DNA of 64,000 bases from Chimonanthus salicifolius (Eukaryota; Streptophyta; Magnoliopsida; Laurales; Calycanthaceae), in contig CM023540.1 of the NCBI GenBank assembly GCA_013350335.1, forward strand, positions 57,698,962 through 57,762,961. Reading direction: 5' to 3'. The notes below the pieces were generated by a model. The model was not told where the DNA came from. It searched no databases and saw nothing but the letters and a program-made list of their open reading frames with translations. Below, piece after piece: positions 48,301 through 60,660 of this stretch; positions within the stretch are counted from its first letter, which is position 1, and each line of letters starts with the position of its first letter. The position numbers were made by a program, and so were the translations under genes.

Positions 48301-49220
48301 TCATGGCGACACTTTCAAAAATACTAAGTCTCCCACTTCAAACTCAAGGAATTTCCTTCTCATGTCACCGTAACTCTTTTGATGACTCTGAGCAGTGAGC
48401 AGATGTTGCCTTATCACCTTGATCTGTTCCGTGGTCTCTGCAAGTAGATCAGGTCCAATAAGTACAGGTTCACTGGCTTCTGTCCAACACACTGGTGATC
48501 TACAGGGTCTACCATACAACGCCTCGAATGGAGCCATCTGGTGGCTTGCCTGGTAACTGTTGTTGTAGAAGAGCTCAATGAGTGGAAGTGATCCTCCCAT
48601 CCACCTTTGAAGTCTAACATACATGCTCTCAGCATGTCCTCCAATGCCTGTATTGTTCTCTCTGACTGTCCATCAGTCTGTGGATGGAAAGCTGTACTGA
48701 TCAACAAGTTGGTCCACATAGCCGACTGCATGCTCTGTCACACCCTGTCGGTGAATCGGCCATCTCTGTCGGACACTATGGTTCTGGGTATTCCATGTAT
48801 CTTGATGATATCTTTGATGTATCGTCGTCCCAAACTCTCAGATGAATCTGTCATCTTGATTGGAAGAACGTGTGCAGACTTGGTCAATCGATCTACCACG
48901 ACCCAAATTGTATCGTTGCCCTTTGATGACCTTGGCAACCCCGTTACAAAATCCATGGAAATATGTTCCCATTTCCACTTTGGCACTGGTAAGGGTTTGA
49001 GTAATCCTGGTGGCTTCTGATGTTCAGTATTGACCTGTTGACAAATCAGGCAGTGAGCAACAAACTCTGCCACATCTCTTTTAAGTTCATGCCCCCAATA
49101 GTGTCTCTTCAAATCATGATACATCTTGGTGCTACTTGGATGAATAGAGTTTTTTTGGTGTGCCTCGTTCAATAGCTCCCTTTTGTAGCTTTGAGGTACA
49201 TATGTCCTGCCTCGAAACAA
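48301..49220 (-). pseudogene. Integrase (2b)
   Basis: 48738-49220 encodes a zinc domain with EAHQKNSIHP and CLICQQ (second Cys pair kept) and the core with SMDFVTGLPRS and SDRDGRFTD. The rest (QTDGQSERTIQALEDML) is in other frames at 48301-48731, with one-base shifts near 48590 and 48735. Confidence 0.85.
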
Positions 49221-49873
49221 AAGACCTTATCCCGGTCGTAACTCCCATTCCTGTATAACCTTACCAGTGGACATTTTAGCCCATATCTCTTCCACCTCCG
49301 GATCTGTCCAAAGTTCCTGCTCAATCTTGGAAACCATGCTGGACTGTACTATCAGGTTATACATACTCCCTTGATTCTTGATGTACAAATTGAACTCTCA
49401 AATGGTATTCAACATTTCCCATTCCTTCATAATCAAGCTGGCCACTGTTGCATGTGACATGCGACTGAGGGCATCCACCGCTTTGTTAGCCTTGCCAGGA
49501 TGTATCAAAGCGCAAACTCATAATCTTGCAGATATTCCATCCATCTGCGCTGCCTCATATTGAGTTCCTTCTGATCAAACAAATACTTCAAACTTTTGTG
49601 ATCTGAAAATACCTCAAACTTCTCACCATAAAGATAGTGTCTCCAGCTTTTGAGAGCGAAGACCACTGCCGCTAATTCCAGTTCATGTGTGGGATAGTGG
49701 AGTTCATGAATTTTCAACTATCTTGAACCATAAGCCACTATGTGTTGACTTTGAGTAAGAGAACACCCAAGTCCTTCTCCTGAATCATCACAATATACTT
49801 CATAGCCCTTGTCTCTTTCCGACAAAATCAAAATAGGAGCAGTCGTAAGCCTCTCATTCAGGTCTTCGAATCC
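49221..49873 (-). pseudogene. RNase H and linker (2b)
   Basis: 49505-49717 is the clear part, with [19 protein letters not shown] and [13 protein letters not shown], retaining the Asp that 2a lost. The upstream DASGEG-equivalent and the downstream linker are interrupted by stops. Confidence 0.8.
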
Positions 49874-50976
49874 TCAGTTGCACACGTCAGACCATTCAAA
49901 TTTGACTTCTTTCTGAGTGAGTCGGGTGAGTGGAGATGCAATCTTGGAGAAGTCCATAATAAACTTCCGATAATAACCAGCCAATCCCAAAAAGCTGCGG
50001 ATTTCGGTCACATTCCTTGGAGCTTTCCAGTCTCTAACTGCTGCCACTTTAGTCGGGTCCACGGCTATTCCTTCCGTTGACATGACAAGTCGTAAGAAGT
50101 TAACCTCAGATAACCAGAACTCGCATTTGCTTGCTTTGTCATATAGATTTCTTCTTAGGGTGTCCAAGACTATCCTTAGATGTTCAGCATGCTCCTCACG
50201 ACTTTTAGAATAGATCAAGATGCCGTCAATGAAAACATTTACAAACTTATCCAAGTAAGTACGAAAGATCCTGTTCATCAGATCCATGAACATAGCTGGT
50301 GCATTGGTGAGTCCAAACGGCATGACCACATACTCATATAGTCCATACCGAGTTTTGAAAGCCGTCTTCTCTATGTCTGCATCCCTAACATGGATTTGAT
50401 GATAGCCTGACATCAGATCAATCTTGGAAAAGTGACTGGAACCTTCTGAGTTGATCGAATAGATCATCAATTCTACGTAGAGGGTACTTGTTTCTGACTG
50501 TCAGATGATTCAATTTCCTGTAATCTATGCACATCCGAAATGTAGCATCCTTCTTCTTCACAAATAATATCGGTGCTCCCCAAGACGATGTGATGTTCCG
50601 GATGCATCCTAGTCTGAGCAGTTCATCAATTTGCTTCTTTAGCTCCAACATCTCAGCTGGGGCCATTCGGTAATGCGGCAATGACATTGGAGCAATGCCA
50701 GGATTTAGCTTAATCTCAAAATCAATCTCCCTCTTTGGTGGCAAACCAGGGAGTTCTGTTGGAAATACTCTGCGTAGTCTTTCACTACAGCAGGTAGTTC
50801 AGCCACCGATGCCTTGTCTAGTCTGATGCTGTTCAATACAAGGTGGTTCAATTCTTCATGTAGTCTCCTGGTCATAGAGATGCTCTATTTATTGGCATGT
50901 ACCACGTATCACTTTCCCTCGGGTGCACAAAATATCAACCTGCGGAGGTGGCAATCAATACTGGCCTGGAAGTTAG
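49874..50976 (-). pseudogene. Reverse transcriptase (2b), catalytic box lost
   Basis: 50418-50744 has the N terminus ([31 protein letters not shown]) and 49874-50470 has the palm and thumb. The box reads [11 protein letters not shown], so the second catalytic Asp is missing. A 1-bp shift near 50445 joins the frames imperfectly. Confidence 0.86.
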
Positions 50977-51630
50977 CCAACCAATCCATGCCAAAAATGA
51001 TATTGTACTCTGTCATCTCAAGTACCAACTAATTGAACTCAAATATGAACCCAGCAAGTTTAGTGTTTACAGATGTGCAAAACAGTCCCAGTGATGTGCC
51101 TCCAATAGGGGATATAATTGTGAGTGCAGTGGACAATTACTGTATTAGGGTAACAGTAGCAGATATGAAAGCAGCAGATACAAAGGAGTGGGATGCTCCC
51201 GAATCAAATAATGCAAAAGCATAGGAACTACCAACTACTGTCATACCTTGAATCACTGAGTGATCCACCGTCTCTGGAGGAGGAGTCAAAGTATACAATA
51301 GTCCAGATCCTGTGGGAATAAGTGCCCGTCCTGTCTGGTTATATGCTCTGGATCCTTATGAATGAGTTAGTCGAGCAGGAGGACGGAATGAACCCCTGGA
51401 GTGAGAAGGTCTATTGTTCTGCGGACACCTTTTGAAATGGCCCTACTGGCCACACTAGAAACATGTGTCAACACTGCGCGGAACCTGAGAGACGGATACT
51501 GATGTGGAGGGCTGATTGGGATGAAAACCTCTAGTTGACCTAGTAGAAGGTTAGGGTCTCCCAAAGTTGCTCTGAATCTCTTATTTGGGCGGAAAACACT
51601 TCCCCCGCTTTGCCCTCGGCGGTTGTCCAC
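50977..51630 (-). pseudogene. Gag knuckle and protease (2b), decayed
   Basis: The knuckle region (about 51420-51470) holds two stop codons and has lost the Glu codon before the last Cys. The protease segment is recognisable only by comparison with 2a. Frame changes occur near 51360. Confidence 0.72.
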
Positions 51631-52377
51631 AAACCGAACTGTCTCTGTCAGCTATGGTAGTTTGACATACCACTTCTGCCAACGTAGATGACTTGAAAAT
51701 AGTCACTTTGACCCTGATGCTTGGTCGAAGGCCTCACTCAAACTTACGAGCCTTCCTGTATTCGGTGTCCACCATGTATAAAACATAACATGATAGATGG
51801 AGAAACTCTTGATGATACTCCGCCACAGTCATGGTGCCCTGAATCAAAGATATGAACGCTTGTGTCTGGCGCTCTTTCTCCTCTTTTGGAAAATAGTGAT
51901 CCAGGAACATTCTAGAGAATTGGTCCCATGTCATTTCAGTCCTTTCCCCCGCTAGAATTTGTGCCCGTTGTTGTTCAATCACTTCCCACCACTTGCCGGC
52001 ATCATCGATCAATTGTGAGGTAACCAGCAGTATTCTATCTTCATTACTGGTGATCTTCAGTAACGTCAAAATCTTGGTGATATTTCTTAGCCAATTTTCC
52101 GCTCCTGCAAGTCCTCCTTTCCCTTTGAAATGAGGGGGATGCTGTTGTTGGAAGTCTCTGTCCATGCTTCAATCCTGTGCCTCATTGGTGGTCGTACTTC
52201 CCTTGCCGTTCATATGTTGCTGTAGAACGGAAGTGACCACAGTATGCACAAGTTCTGTAGCTCGGGAGGTACCACAGGAATATTCACGTTGTTCTGCTCC
52301 TCTTCCTTGTGTGGTTGCTGCACCTCTTCTTCCACATGCGGGTGTTGTTGAGTTCTTCTTCTTCTTCTTGGAGGCAT
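51631..52377 (-). pseudogene. Gag (2b)
   Basis: The ATG is the complement of 52375-52377 (AAAATGCCTCC context). 51734-52165 keeps the capsid-like region (KGKGGLAGAENWL, MTWDQFSRMFLDHYFPKEEK, MTVAEYHQEFLHLSCY). A frame break lies near 52240. Confidence 0.82.
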
Positions 52378-52755
52378 TTTCCTAAGTCATTGAAACATCG
52401 TTTGACTTAGCTTTCTCATAAAGTTTTGTATTTATATAGTTTGGGAATTGCCAAAGCAACATCTTGTATTTCTTGTTTTGGGGACATCCTGATGTTTCTT
52501 GGTTCGGGGAAATATGTTCTACTTTGCTATGTTTTATAAATCCATTTTTATAATGATTGTCCTTCCCTTGCTGTTATTCCTTTTCCGTCAAGTGTTCCTT
52601 TCAGATTGAATGCTTCAGTCTGATTCTCAACAAAATAAATTAATCCGGCCCCCGTGCAGTAGACTCCAAAGAGTCGGTCAGTTGGGATTCTTATCTTGTC
52701 AGTGAGACATGATACCGTATTAATCTTATTTTGAAAGATTCACACTTCCGGTTTC

Positions 52756-52767
52756 GCTCTGATACCA
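52756..52767 (-). other. Primer-binding site of 2b (tRNA-iMet), perfect
   Basis: TGGTATCAGAGC on the minus strand, two bases from LTR 2c. Confidence 0.92.
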
Positions 52768-52769
52768 AC

Positions 52770-55700
52770 TGCAACGCCCCACCCTTTTTCACTAGCCAAA
52801 AATCAGAGTTTTTTTAAAAAAAAATAAAAAATAAAAAGTGAGAGAGAGCGGGACTCCACGACGCGAGCTAAGTCCAAGCTTCCAAAGCCCGACCCTTAAC
52901 TGACCAACGATACGTGTGCGTGGACCGAGTCCACTAAAATAGTTCACACGCATTAATGTTATACTTGCGGAATAAACACAATTGCGGAATTATCATATGA
53001 TTAGAATTACTATCCCTATCCATTAATTAGCAAGGAAGTCAATCACCATATAATAAACTAAACTTAATTATCCAAATGTAACGTCAAACCATAGTAAAAT
53101 AATATCTAAGTTATTACAGTCCCAAAATGCAATCATCTCAAATTACATTGTCCAAAATAAAATCTAAATAAAATAAACATAAATCCAAGCTCCTAAGCTT
53201 GGCTTCTTTCATGTCCATCACCCGTTCCGTTCCCCGTACCATCATCTAAAGTAGAAGTAGGGCGTTAGTCAACACGCCCAGTAGGAGTTCCAAGTAGGGT
53301 CATACATGGGATTAGTATAAAATCAATATAGAAAAACATATCATACTTATAAAACCTTTTGTAGTATTAAAATAGTGCATGATACTCATATCAAATCATG
53401 CCCATGTAATGCCATGTCATGGATCATATGCCAATGAACTCCCACCCACTTCCTTTTTAAACATCATGTATTTCTCCCTACGTGTGTTAATCGGTCCCAC
53501 CGAATGGAGCGTGAACTCCTTTTACATTTCAAACATCATACATCTCGCCCCACGTATGTCAATCGGTCCCACTGAATGGAGCGTGGACTCCTCTTACATT
53601 TCAAACATCATATATCTCTTTCTGTAAGTCAATCGAAATCAGTGTGGATTCCTTCCAAGTTTGTTTATCGGATACCCCAAATGGAGCGTGGACTCCTCTC
53701 ATATGTTCCCTCCCATGCCATGCATGAGATGCTTAGTGCAAAGATGCCATTCCTTTTTAAATTACAATATGCCATTAAACAGTTCATACACATATATATA
53801 TTTCATAATTCAAAGTAATCATCATGTTGAAAAAATATAAAACCATATAAGATCCACAAGTTATTTCAATAAGGTAGGAATCCTACCAAAGTCCGATCCA
53901 CTATCCTTATCTTGTTTCGCACAAATAGTCGCTAACCGTCACATGAAAGCGAATCATGTCTCTTTACCTAATCAATTTAAATCATACACATTTATCAATT
54001 TAAAAATCAACCTTTCATTTCTGTCGCATTTACCCATCATAATTCTTAAACCGGTTAAGACCCTCAACAGGGTTCGACCATACGACGTGGCTGAAATGTG
54101 TTCATGCTCACCAAGACCCATCAATGGGGTTCGGCCATACAACATGGCCGAACCTCACTCTTTTGTGATTGGCCCTCTTTTTAATCCTTATTTTAATTTA
54201 AACAATGCGGTCAATCATCATTCCTTTCTTTTTATTTCTTAACCTGATAATCCATAGTTAATCTTTTAAATCTTCGTGGATCATAAAATCATTCATGGGT
54301 TCATAAAATCATTCATGGACTCATAACATCATTCATGGGGTTCCCGTCCACCACCCATTATGCGGATGATAAAAACCGGTCCCGCGGATGACAGAAACTC
54401 GTCCTCAACATGTAACCCGTCCGTAGCTAATATCACATTCATGTCTATCACCCGTCCGTGGACGGTCGAAACCCGTCCGCAGACGGTGATACCCGTCCAG
54501 CAGAAAATACCATTTTTATGTTTGTTACCCGTCTGCGGACGGTCGAAACCCTCATGCGGACGATAGAAACTCGTCCTGCAGCCATACAACCCGTCCGCAG
54601 ACAACATAAACTTTCTTGTCTCTTACCCATCAGCGGACGGTCGAAACCCGTCCCGCGGACGACAGAAACCCGTCCTACAGCAATACCACCAGTCCGCAGA
54701 CAACATAAAATTTCTTATCTGTTACCTGTCCGCGGCTGGTCGAAACCCGTCCGGCTGACTATATACACCTGTCCGGGGACGGTAGTACCCGTCCAGCAGA
54801 CAGTGCACACCTGTGAACAGTCCTTTTTTGTTTGATGTTTGGCTTAACCCTTCCTCTTCGAATTTATTTCCTTATTCTTTTAAAGCACTTCTAACATCAT
54901 CCATATATCTTCATTCAATCCCTTGGTTGTTGGTCCTCAATACCTACCCATTCCTTGAATGGATACCGACTCTATGATCATTCAACGGTTTTGACCATTT
55001 ATTCCAAAACATATTCCATCTTCAGATGGATATCCACCTTCATGGCTTGTAACGGTTTAGCCAATCCTTTAAAACATTTAACCTTTTTTTGGATGAATTT
55101 CAAGGTCTATGGCCTTAGCATAATTTTTCTTGCCATCTTTTTCAATCGAATATGGAACCCATAGGTTCGGCTACACCATAGCCAAACCTATGGTTTCCTT
55201 TGTCATAATCCCATAACATTAAACTCAATACATTCCTCTTCCGCGTCTCCTTCATTTCTTTAGGTCCGATCTTTACTCCTCAGTCTTTCTCCTTCCTTGT
55301 TCATTCACCGATTTCTCCAAGTGTAAGCCGAAAATGGGAGAGAGAGAGATGAGAACCTCCTTGTTCTTCAATGGAGCATTCGGCCAAGGTAATTGAGAGA
55401 TGGAGAGATAGATGAGAGATAGAAGTGGAGATGAGGATCTATTGCTCAAGAGAGAGGGAGAGAGGATCGACAAAAGGGTTGGAGTATACCCCTTAGTAAT
55501 CAGCCCTTCATCCTCCCAACCACCCGTATTAGTTTTTGGTCTTTCCCATGTGTCCCTTGGTTAACCAAGGAGACACATGGCTTAAGCTTCCCCCTCCCAA
55601 CGTGTATGTCTAGGGCTTCCTTTCCCATAAGATGGAAACCCTCCATCTGCCCTTGACTCACTTGAGATGGAAGTCTCCCCAACTTCCATCTTGACTCAAT

Positions 55701-56203
55701 CCCAACTCAAGTATTATTGAACTCATCCATGCAACTCTTAACTCAAGACTTGAATTTATTTCTTAATTAAATAACTCCTTAACTCAACTCACTTTACTTA
55801 ACCCTTTTGAACTCACCCATGGTTGACCAAGTCAACCATGGCTTAGCCGGCCATGTATGTTACCTTAACCATTTGCCACCTCACTTGATGAGGTGGATCC
55901 CATGCCTTAGGTCTTAATTGAGTAGATGACCCAATTTAATTAATCCTTTACCCATTTCCTTTCCAAAATCCATTCACTTTGACCCATTGGGTCCCAATTG
56001 GGTAATTGACCCAATTAATTACATTTACCCTATTACTTGCAATCAAAACCCTATTCATGATCCATTGGATCATAATTGGCCACTGACCCAATTCTTACCG
56101 ATCTAACATCCATTCCATCCATAAATATTAAATTCAACAAATTTAATAATTTAAATAGTCAAAATCCAATATATTAATGCATTGGAAAATCCTGGGTGTT
56201 ACA
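52770..56203 (-). repeat. LTR 2c (3434 bp)
   Basis: It runs from TGCAACGCCCC (the usual TGTAAC changed by one base) to GGGTGTTACA. It has a diverged CCGTCC array at 54340-54812, and its donor-like site is changed to GAATGT. It is less similar to 2a and 2b than they are to each other in the intron region. Confidence 0.93.
54340..54812. repeat. CCGTCC...GGACGG palindromic array (LTR 2c)
   Basis: Same location and similar length as in 2a and 2b, but with different unit changes (more CCGTCCGCGGACGG perfect palindromes). The long frame seen in 2a and 2b is broken. Confidence 0.83.
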
Positions 56204-57509
56204 ATATTTATCATGCTTGATGAGTTATGCATGTGTGTACTTAGATTCCAAGTCCTATAATATTTAGCTCCGACGTGTTATGTTTTCTATATGGTTAACA
56301 CATTTGGGATCTTAGTGTGTATCTTGCTTTCTTTCCATGTTCACTATTGGTGTATGTTTTGTAGATTGAATTTGCGCAAGATACTCGTGTGTCATATATG
56401 TTTTAGTTGGTAGAATCATGTTTATCATATGCCACATGGTTTTTAAAACCAAGAGGGAGATTTCAAAATGAAAAGGATTTGTGCTATCATGGTAACTGAT
56501 CGCCAGATGACGATATATCGGCTCTGCGACAAATTGTCAGGACGATGTATCGCATGTGCACAGAAGATTTTGGTTAAAATACCCCTCTTCTGATTTTTGT
56601 GTTGCATTCCATATTCAGAAACTGGCATATTTATTTGTGGAATGTGTGTTTACATGTAGGCTTGCACTTTTAAGCTTTATTTTAAATTAATTCTTGTTTC
56701 ATTTCATTCCACATGTCAAGTTATTTGAGGATCTTTTGGGAATGAATGAAGATTGTGCATTGCCTCATGTATTAATCTTGTATGTGCTTATATTATATGT
56801 CTCTTCACCTTTGATCTTAATTTGGTAGAATCTTATTTGTGAGATGACCATGTGCACATACATAGTGTTGGTTCATTCCAAGTTCCAAAATCTGTGAATC
56901 TCTTTAGGAATGAACATTGTTCCATGCTTGTGAGTGGTATGTGTTCATCAAAATGTGATCAAATTTTTATTGGTAATCCATTCACATATCATTCATAAAT
57001 TTCGAACTTAAATGGAGTAATCATGAATGAATGGTAAGTTGATTGAATGCATGGGAGCTAAAATTGTGATCTTGTATGCTTTACATGGAGATCATTTCTC
57101 TCTTGCACCATTCCTTTGATCTATTATTGGTATATCTTGGTGCATTTTAAATTCTTTTGCAAGTGTTTGTTAGTTATGGCATTGCATGAGCTATTAAACT
57201 TGTTGCATCTTTATTTTATGTCATATTATTTCATACATCATTTCTATGCTTCCTATTGGTGTATAAAATGTGAAATGAATGTATGGTTTGTGTTTTTCAT
57301 TCCTATTTTCATTATTGGTTTACATTTATGAGGTATGATTCGGTTCTCAAAGTGCCAAGTTTTTGCCAAACCTAAAAATGCTTATCATATGACATCACAC
57401 ATGGGCAATGGACTTTCAAATGGTAAATTAAAATGCAAAAGGTAATTGGAGTGGTTTGGATCAACATTATAGTTATACTCAAATTGGTACATTGATCCAA
57501 AATACAATC
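56204..57509. other. Older AT-rich flanking sequence, no gene recognised
   Basis: No family motif and no long frame. A purine-rich AAGAGGGAGATT at about 56450 resembles the tract that precedes the 3' LTR in some plant copia elements. A short CGATATATCG palindrome lies close by. Neither is enough for a call. Confidence 0.35.
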
Positions 57510-59697
57510 TATAACACCCCGGATTTTCAAGTTATAAATATTTATGGTAGTTGCCATTTAATTTGTGAATTTACGGATATGGACCTTAGATGGGTAAGGT
57601 GCAGGGTCAATTGCCCAATTAAGACTCAACGGTTATGGAATAAGTGTTCAATTTAAAGTAAATGGGTAAGATGCATTCAATTGGGTAGATGCATTCAATT
57701 GGGTCAAGGTTGCTATTTGGGTCAAAATGCCCAATTGGGACCCAATGGGTCATGGTTGACTTGGTTGACCACCAAGTGAGTTCAAGCCTAACGTAACTGG
57801 GGCTGAATTCAGTTAGAATGGAATCAAGTGATTGAATTGATTTTTAAGTGAGTTAAATGAGTTGGATTAAAGAGGTGAGTTGAGTTAAAAGAGTTGAATT
57901 AATGAAGTGAGTTGAGTTAAAAGGTTGAGTTGAATGGAAGCTAATGGAACTTTAATTTCAAGTATGTGGAATGGAAAGCTGGAGAGATACATTTCACGAG
58001 ACCCAAGTTGGGAGTTACACGTTGGAAGTAGAGGAGTTTCATCTCATGGATGAAAGCCCCACTTGGATCATTAAGGAGGAGATGAAAGGGTTTAGGGGGC
58101 TACACAATTCTTACCCAAGCTTACACCGTTTGGACATGGAGTTTCATCTCAAGGATGAAACCCCCAAATGAATCATCAATGCAGATGGACGGTTTGGTGT
58201 TGTTACACAATTCAAACCAAGGCTACATGATGGGAGATGGGAGTTTCATCCCATGGATGAAACCCCCAAATGGGTCATTAATGAGGGAGGTCAATGTTTT
58301 GGTGGTTACACAAGGCTACACCGTTGGAGCCTTGGGAGTTTCATCTCATGGATGAAACCCCCAAGTGGAACACTAAGGATGGAGGTAAATGAGAATGGGG
58401 GTTACAAAGGGGTGTCACCAAAGGACACCACCTTTGGTAGAATTTCATAAAATAAGAAAAGATTAAGGAGTGGCATTCTAGACTCTCTCCCTCTCAAGCT
58501 CTCTCAAGGCCGAACTCTCTCTCTCTCCCTCTCAAACTCTCTCAAGGCTGAACTCTCTCTCTCTCTCAAGCTCTCACTCTCAGCCAAAGGATTAAAAAGG
58601 AAGGAGGAAGAACAAATCGGAGCAAAAGAAAACAGGAAGAGTCGCGGAATATGTAAGTCATCGATGAATTTTTATTAAATAAGATGGTGAAGAAAACATG
58701 ATCCGGCCATTGCATGGCCAAACCCTAAAATGATATATTAGAACCACCAAGGACCAAAAAAAAAAAAGGGGTTGGATGAAATGTAACCGGAGATCCACAC
58801 TCCGTCGGGGCGTCCGTAATAGAATCGTGAGGGATACCTTGATGAGGAGCTTTCCATCAGGAGGATACTGTGTATGAAATGTGACTGGAGATCCACACTC
58901 TGTCGGGGTGTCCGTAAAACATTCGTGGGGGATACCTTGATGAGGAGTTTTCCATCAAGAGGATGTTTTGTGATGGGTGGGACTCATTGCATATGATTAC
59001 ATGGCATGGCATTGAATCGGCATGATTATGATCTTTATTATCATGCGAGGTTTCTGGGTTTTATCTGTATGATTAGATCTCTATTATCATAGATTGTTTT
59101 GGATACGATGCTTTACAAGTATGGTATGGTATATTATATCTGGACTTAATATACTAACCCATGTGTTAGCCCTAATTGGAATACCTACTGGGCGCGTTGT
59201 CTCACGCCCTACTTCTACCCTAGTTGATGACACAGGGAATGAATGGAACGAGGAGCGGGATCGGAGTCAAGCTTAGGAGCTTGGATGATTAAGTTATATC
59301 TTGTTTAAGTCATTCATGGACTATGTATTTGAATAGCTAGCATTCAGGATTGTAATAACGTAGATATATTTGCTATGGTTTGGATGGTTGATTTTGGATA
59401 TTTAACTTAAGGCAAATAATATTAAGTATTGGACTACTTTGCTATCTATTGGAATAGGATTGTTATCCTATTGTTATTCTGCATATATGATTTATTCTGC
59501 AAGTTAACTTGAGTACGTGTGAACCATTTTAGTGGACTTGGTCCATGCACACGTATGGTTGGCCAGTTAAGGGTCGGGCTTTGGAAGCTCAGACTTAGCT
59601 CGCGTCGTGACGCCCCGCTCTCGCTCACTCTGTTAGTTTAAAAGAAAAAATAGACTCTGATTTTTGGAAAGCGAGTGAAAAAGAGCGGGGCGTTACA
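57510..59697 (+). repeat. 5' LTR of element 5 (2188 bp, array deleted)
   Basis: It starts TATAACACCCC (the usual TGTAAC with one change) and ends GGGGCGTTACA. The GTAAGT donor-like site at 58653 is kept. At about 58776 the sequence jumps from GGTTGGATGA straight into exon-2 tandem units, skipping the hairpin array, the acceptor and the GTAGGATTCCTAC-type palindrome. Confidence 0.9.
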
Positions 59698-59699
59698 AT

Positions 59700-59711
59700 T
59701 GGTATCAGAGC
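59700..59711 (+). other. Primer-binding site of element 5 (tRNA-iMet), perfect
   Basis: TGGTATCAGAGC lies two bases after the 5' LTR. Confidence 0.93.
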
Positions 59712-60102
59712 GGAATGGGAAAGTTGAATCTTTCGAAGTAAGATTAAGACGGTTTCATGTCTTACTGACAGATAAGAATCCCAACTGACTGACTCTTCGA
59801 AGTCCGCTGCAAGGGGGCCGGATTAATTTACTTCGTTCGACTCAGACTGAAACATTCAACCTGAGAACAACAAGGAATGATAGCAAAGGAAGTACAGTCA
59901 CCATAATTGGATTTATCAAACATAGCAACTTAGAGATACTTCCCCAATATCCCCAAATTGAGAAACAAACACTTGATACTTAGGATTTTTCCCCAAAAAC
60001 AAAGGAAATAGAAATAGTGTTGTTGGCAATTTCCCCAAACTATGAAGAACACAAAACTTTACATAGAAGCTAAGTCAACTGATGTTTCCATGACTTAGGA
60101 AA

Positions 60103-60660
60103 ATGCCTCCAAAAGGAAGACAAACACAACAGAACCAACAAAAAGAAGAAGAACATAACGGATAGGGTCAGGACAGTGCAAACATTCCTGAAGTATCTCC
60201 TGAACTACGGAACCTAGTACAAGCAGTAGTCACTTCCGTTCTACAGTAACTCGTGAGCATAAATGGAGACACAACCCCCAATAAACACAGGACCGAAAAG
60301 GTCGAGGTGGGGAAAATACTTTTTGCCCTCACAAAAGATTCATACCCTACTTTTGGAGATCTTTAGCCTCTACTGGTTCCACTGGAAATACCTATTTCCG
60401 ATGTGGTCAGCAGGGCCATTTCAAAAGAGAGTGTTCACAGAATGATAGATCTCCTCATTCCTGTTTCCGTTGTGGTCAGCAGGGCCATTTCAAAAGAGAG
60501 TGTCCACAGAACAAAAGATCTCCTCACTTCAGGGGTTCTCTCTGTCGTTCGGCTCAACTAGCTCAGTCACAAGGATCTGGACTCCTGAATACTTCGATTT
60601 CTTCTCCAGAGACAGTGGATCATTCGGTAATTCAAGGTATGGCAGTGATTTGTAGTCATA
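60103..60660 (+). pseudogene. Gag remnant with duplicated zinc knuckle (element 5)
   Basis: ATG at 60103 in the family context, then a short leader with a stop. The capsid-like region is missing. Two knuckles follow in tandem at about 60391-60510: FRCGQQGHFKREC with the first Cys changed to Tyr, then the complete CFRCGQQGHFKREC. The segment ends at the start of the protease region ([13 protein letters not shown]), after which similarity is lost. Confidence 0.8.

Larger units (their letters stand above)
23785..56203 (-). mobile_element. Element 2: LTR-internal-LTR-internal-LTR tandem
   Basis: Three LTRs (23785-27270; 32198-47856 with inserts; 52770-56203) alternate with two internal regions of 4927 and 4913 bp, all on the minus strand. 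The outer flanks are GTATT (23780-23784) and ATATT (56204-56208), a TSD with one mismatch. This is the expected product of unequal recombination between LTRs. Without insertions D and F it is about 20.3 kb. The middle LTR serves as 5' LTR of one unit and 3' LTR of the other. All genes are broken. Confidence 0.9.

Noticed and set aside
56440..56600. Purine-rich tract with a nearby short palindrome as a possible copia 3' LTR boundary
   Set aside because: No matching LTR, primer site or TSD is visible, so the boundary cannot be supported.
58653..58780. Array loss in the 5' LTR of element 5 as a second spliced copy
   Set aside because: The donor is still present and the break lies about 120 bp downstream of it. 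The acceptor and the conserved palindrome are also gone, so it is an ordinary deletion.
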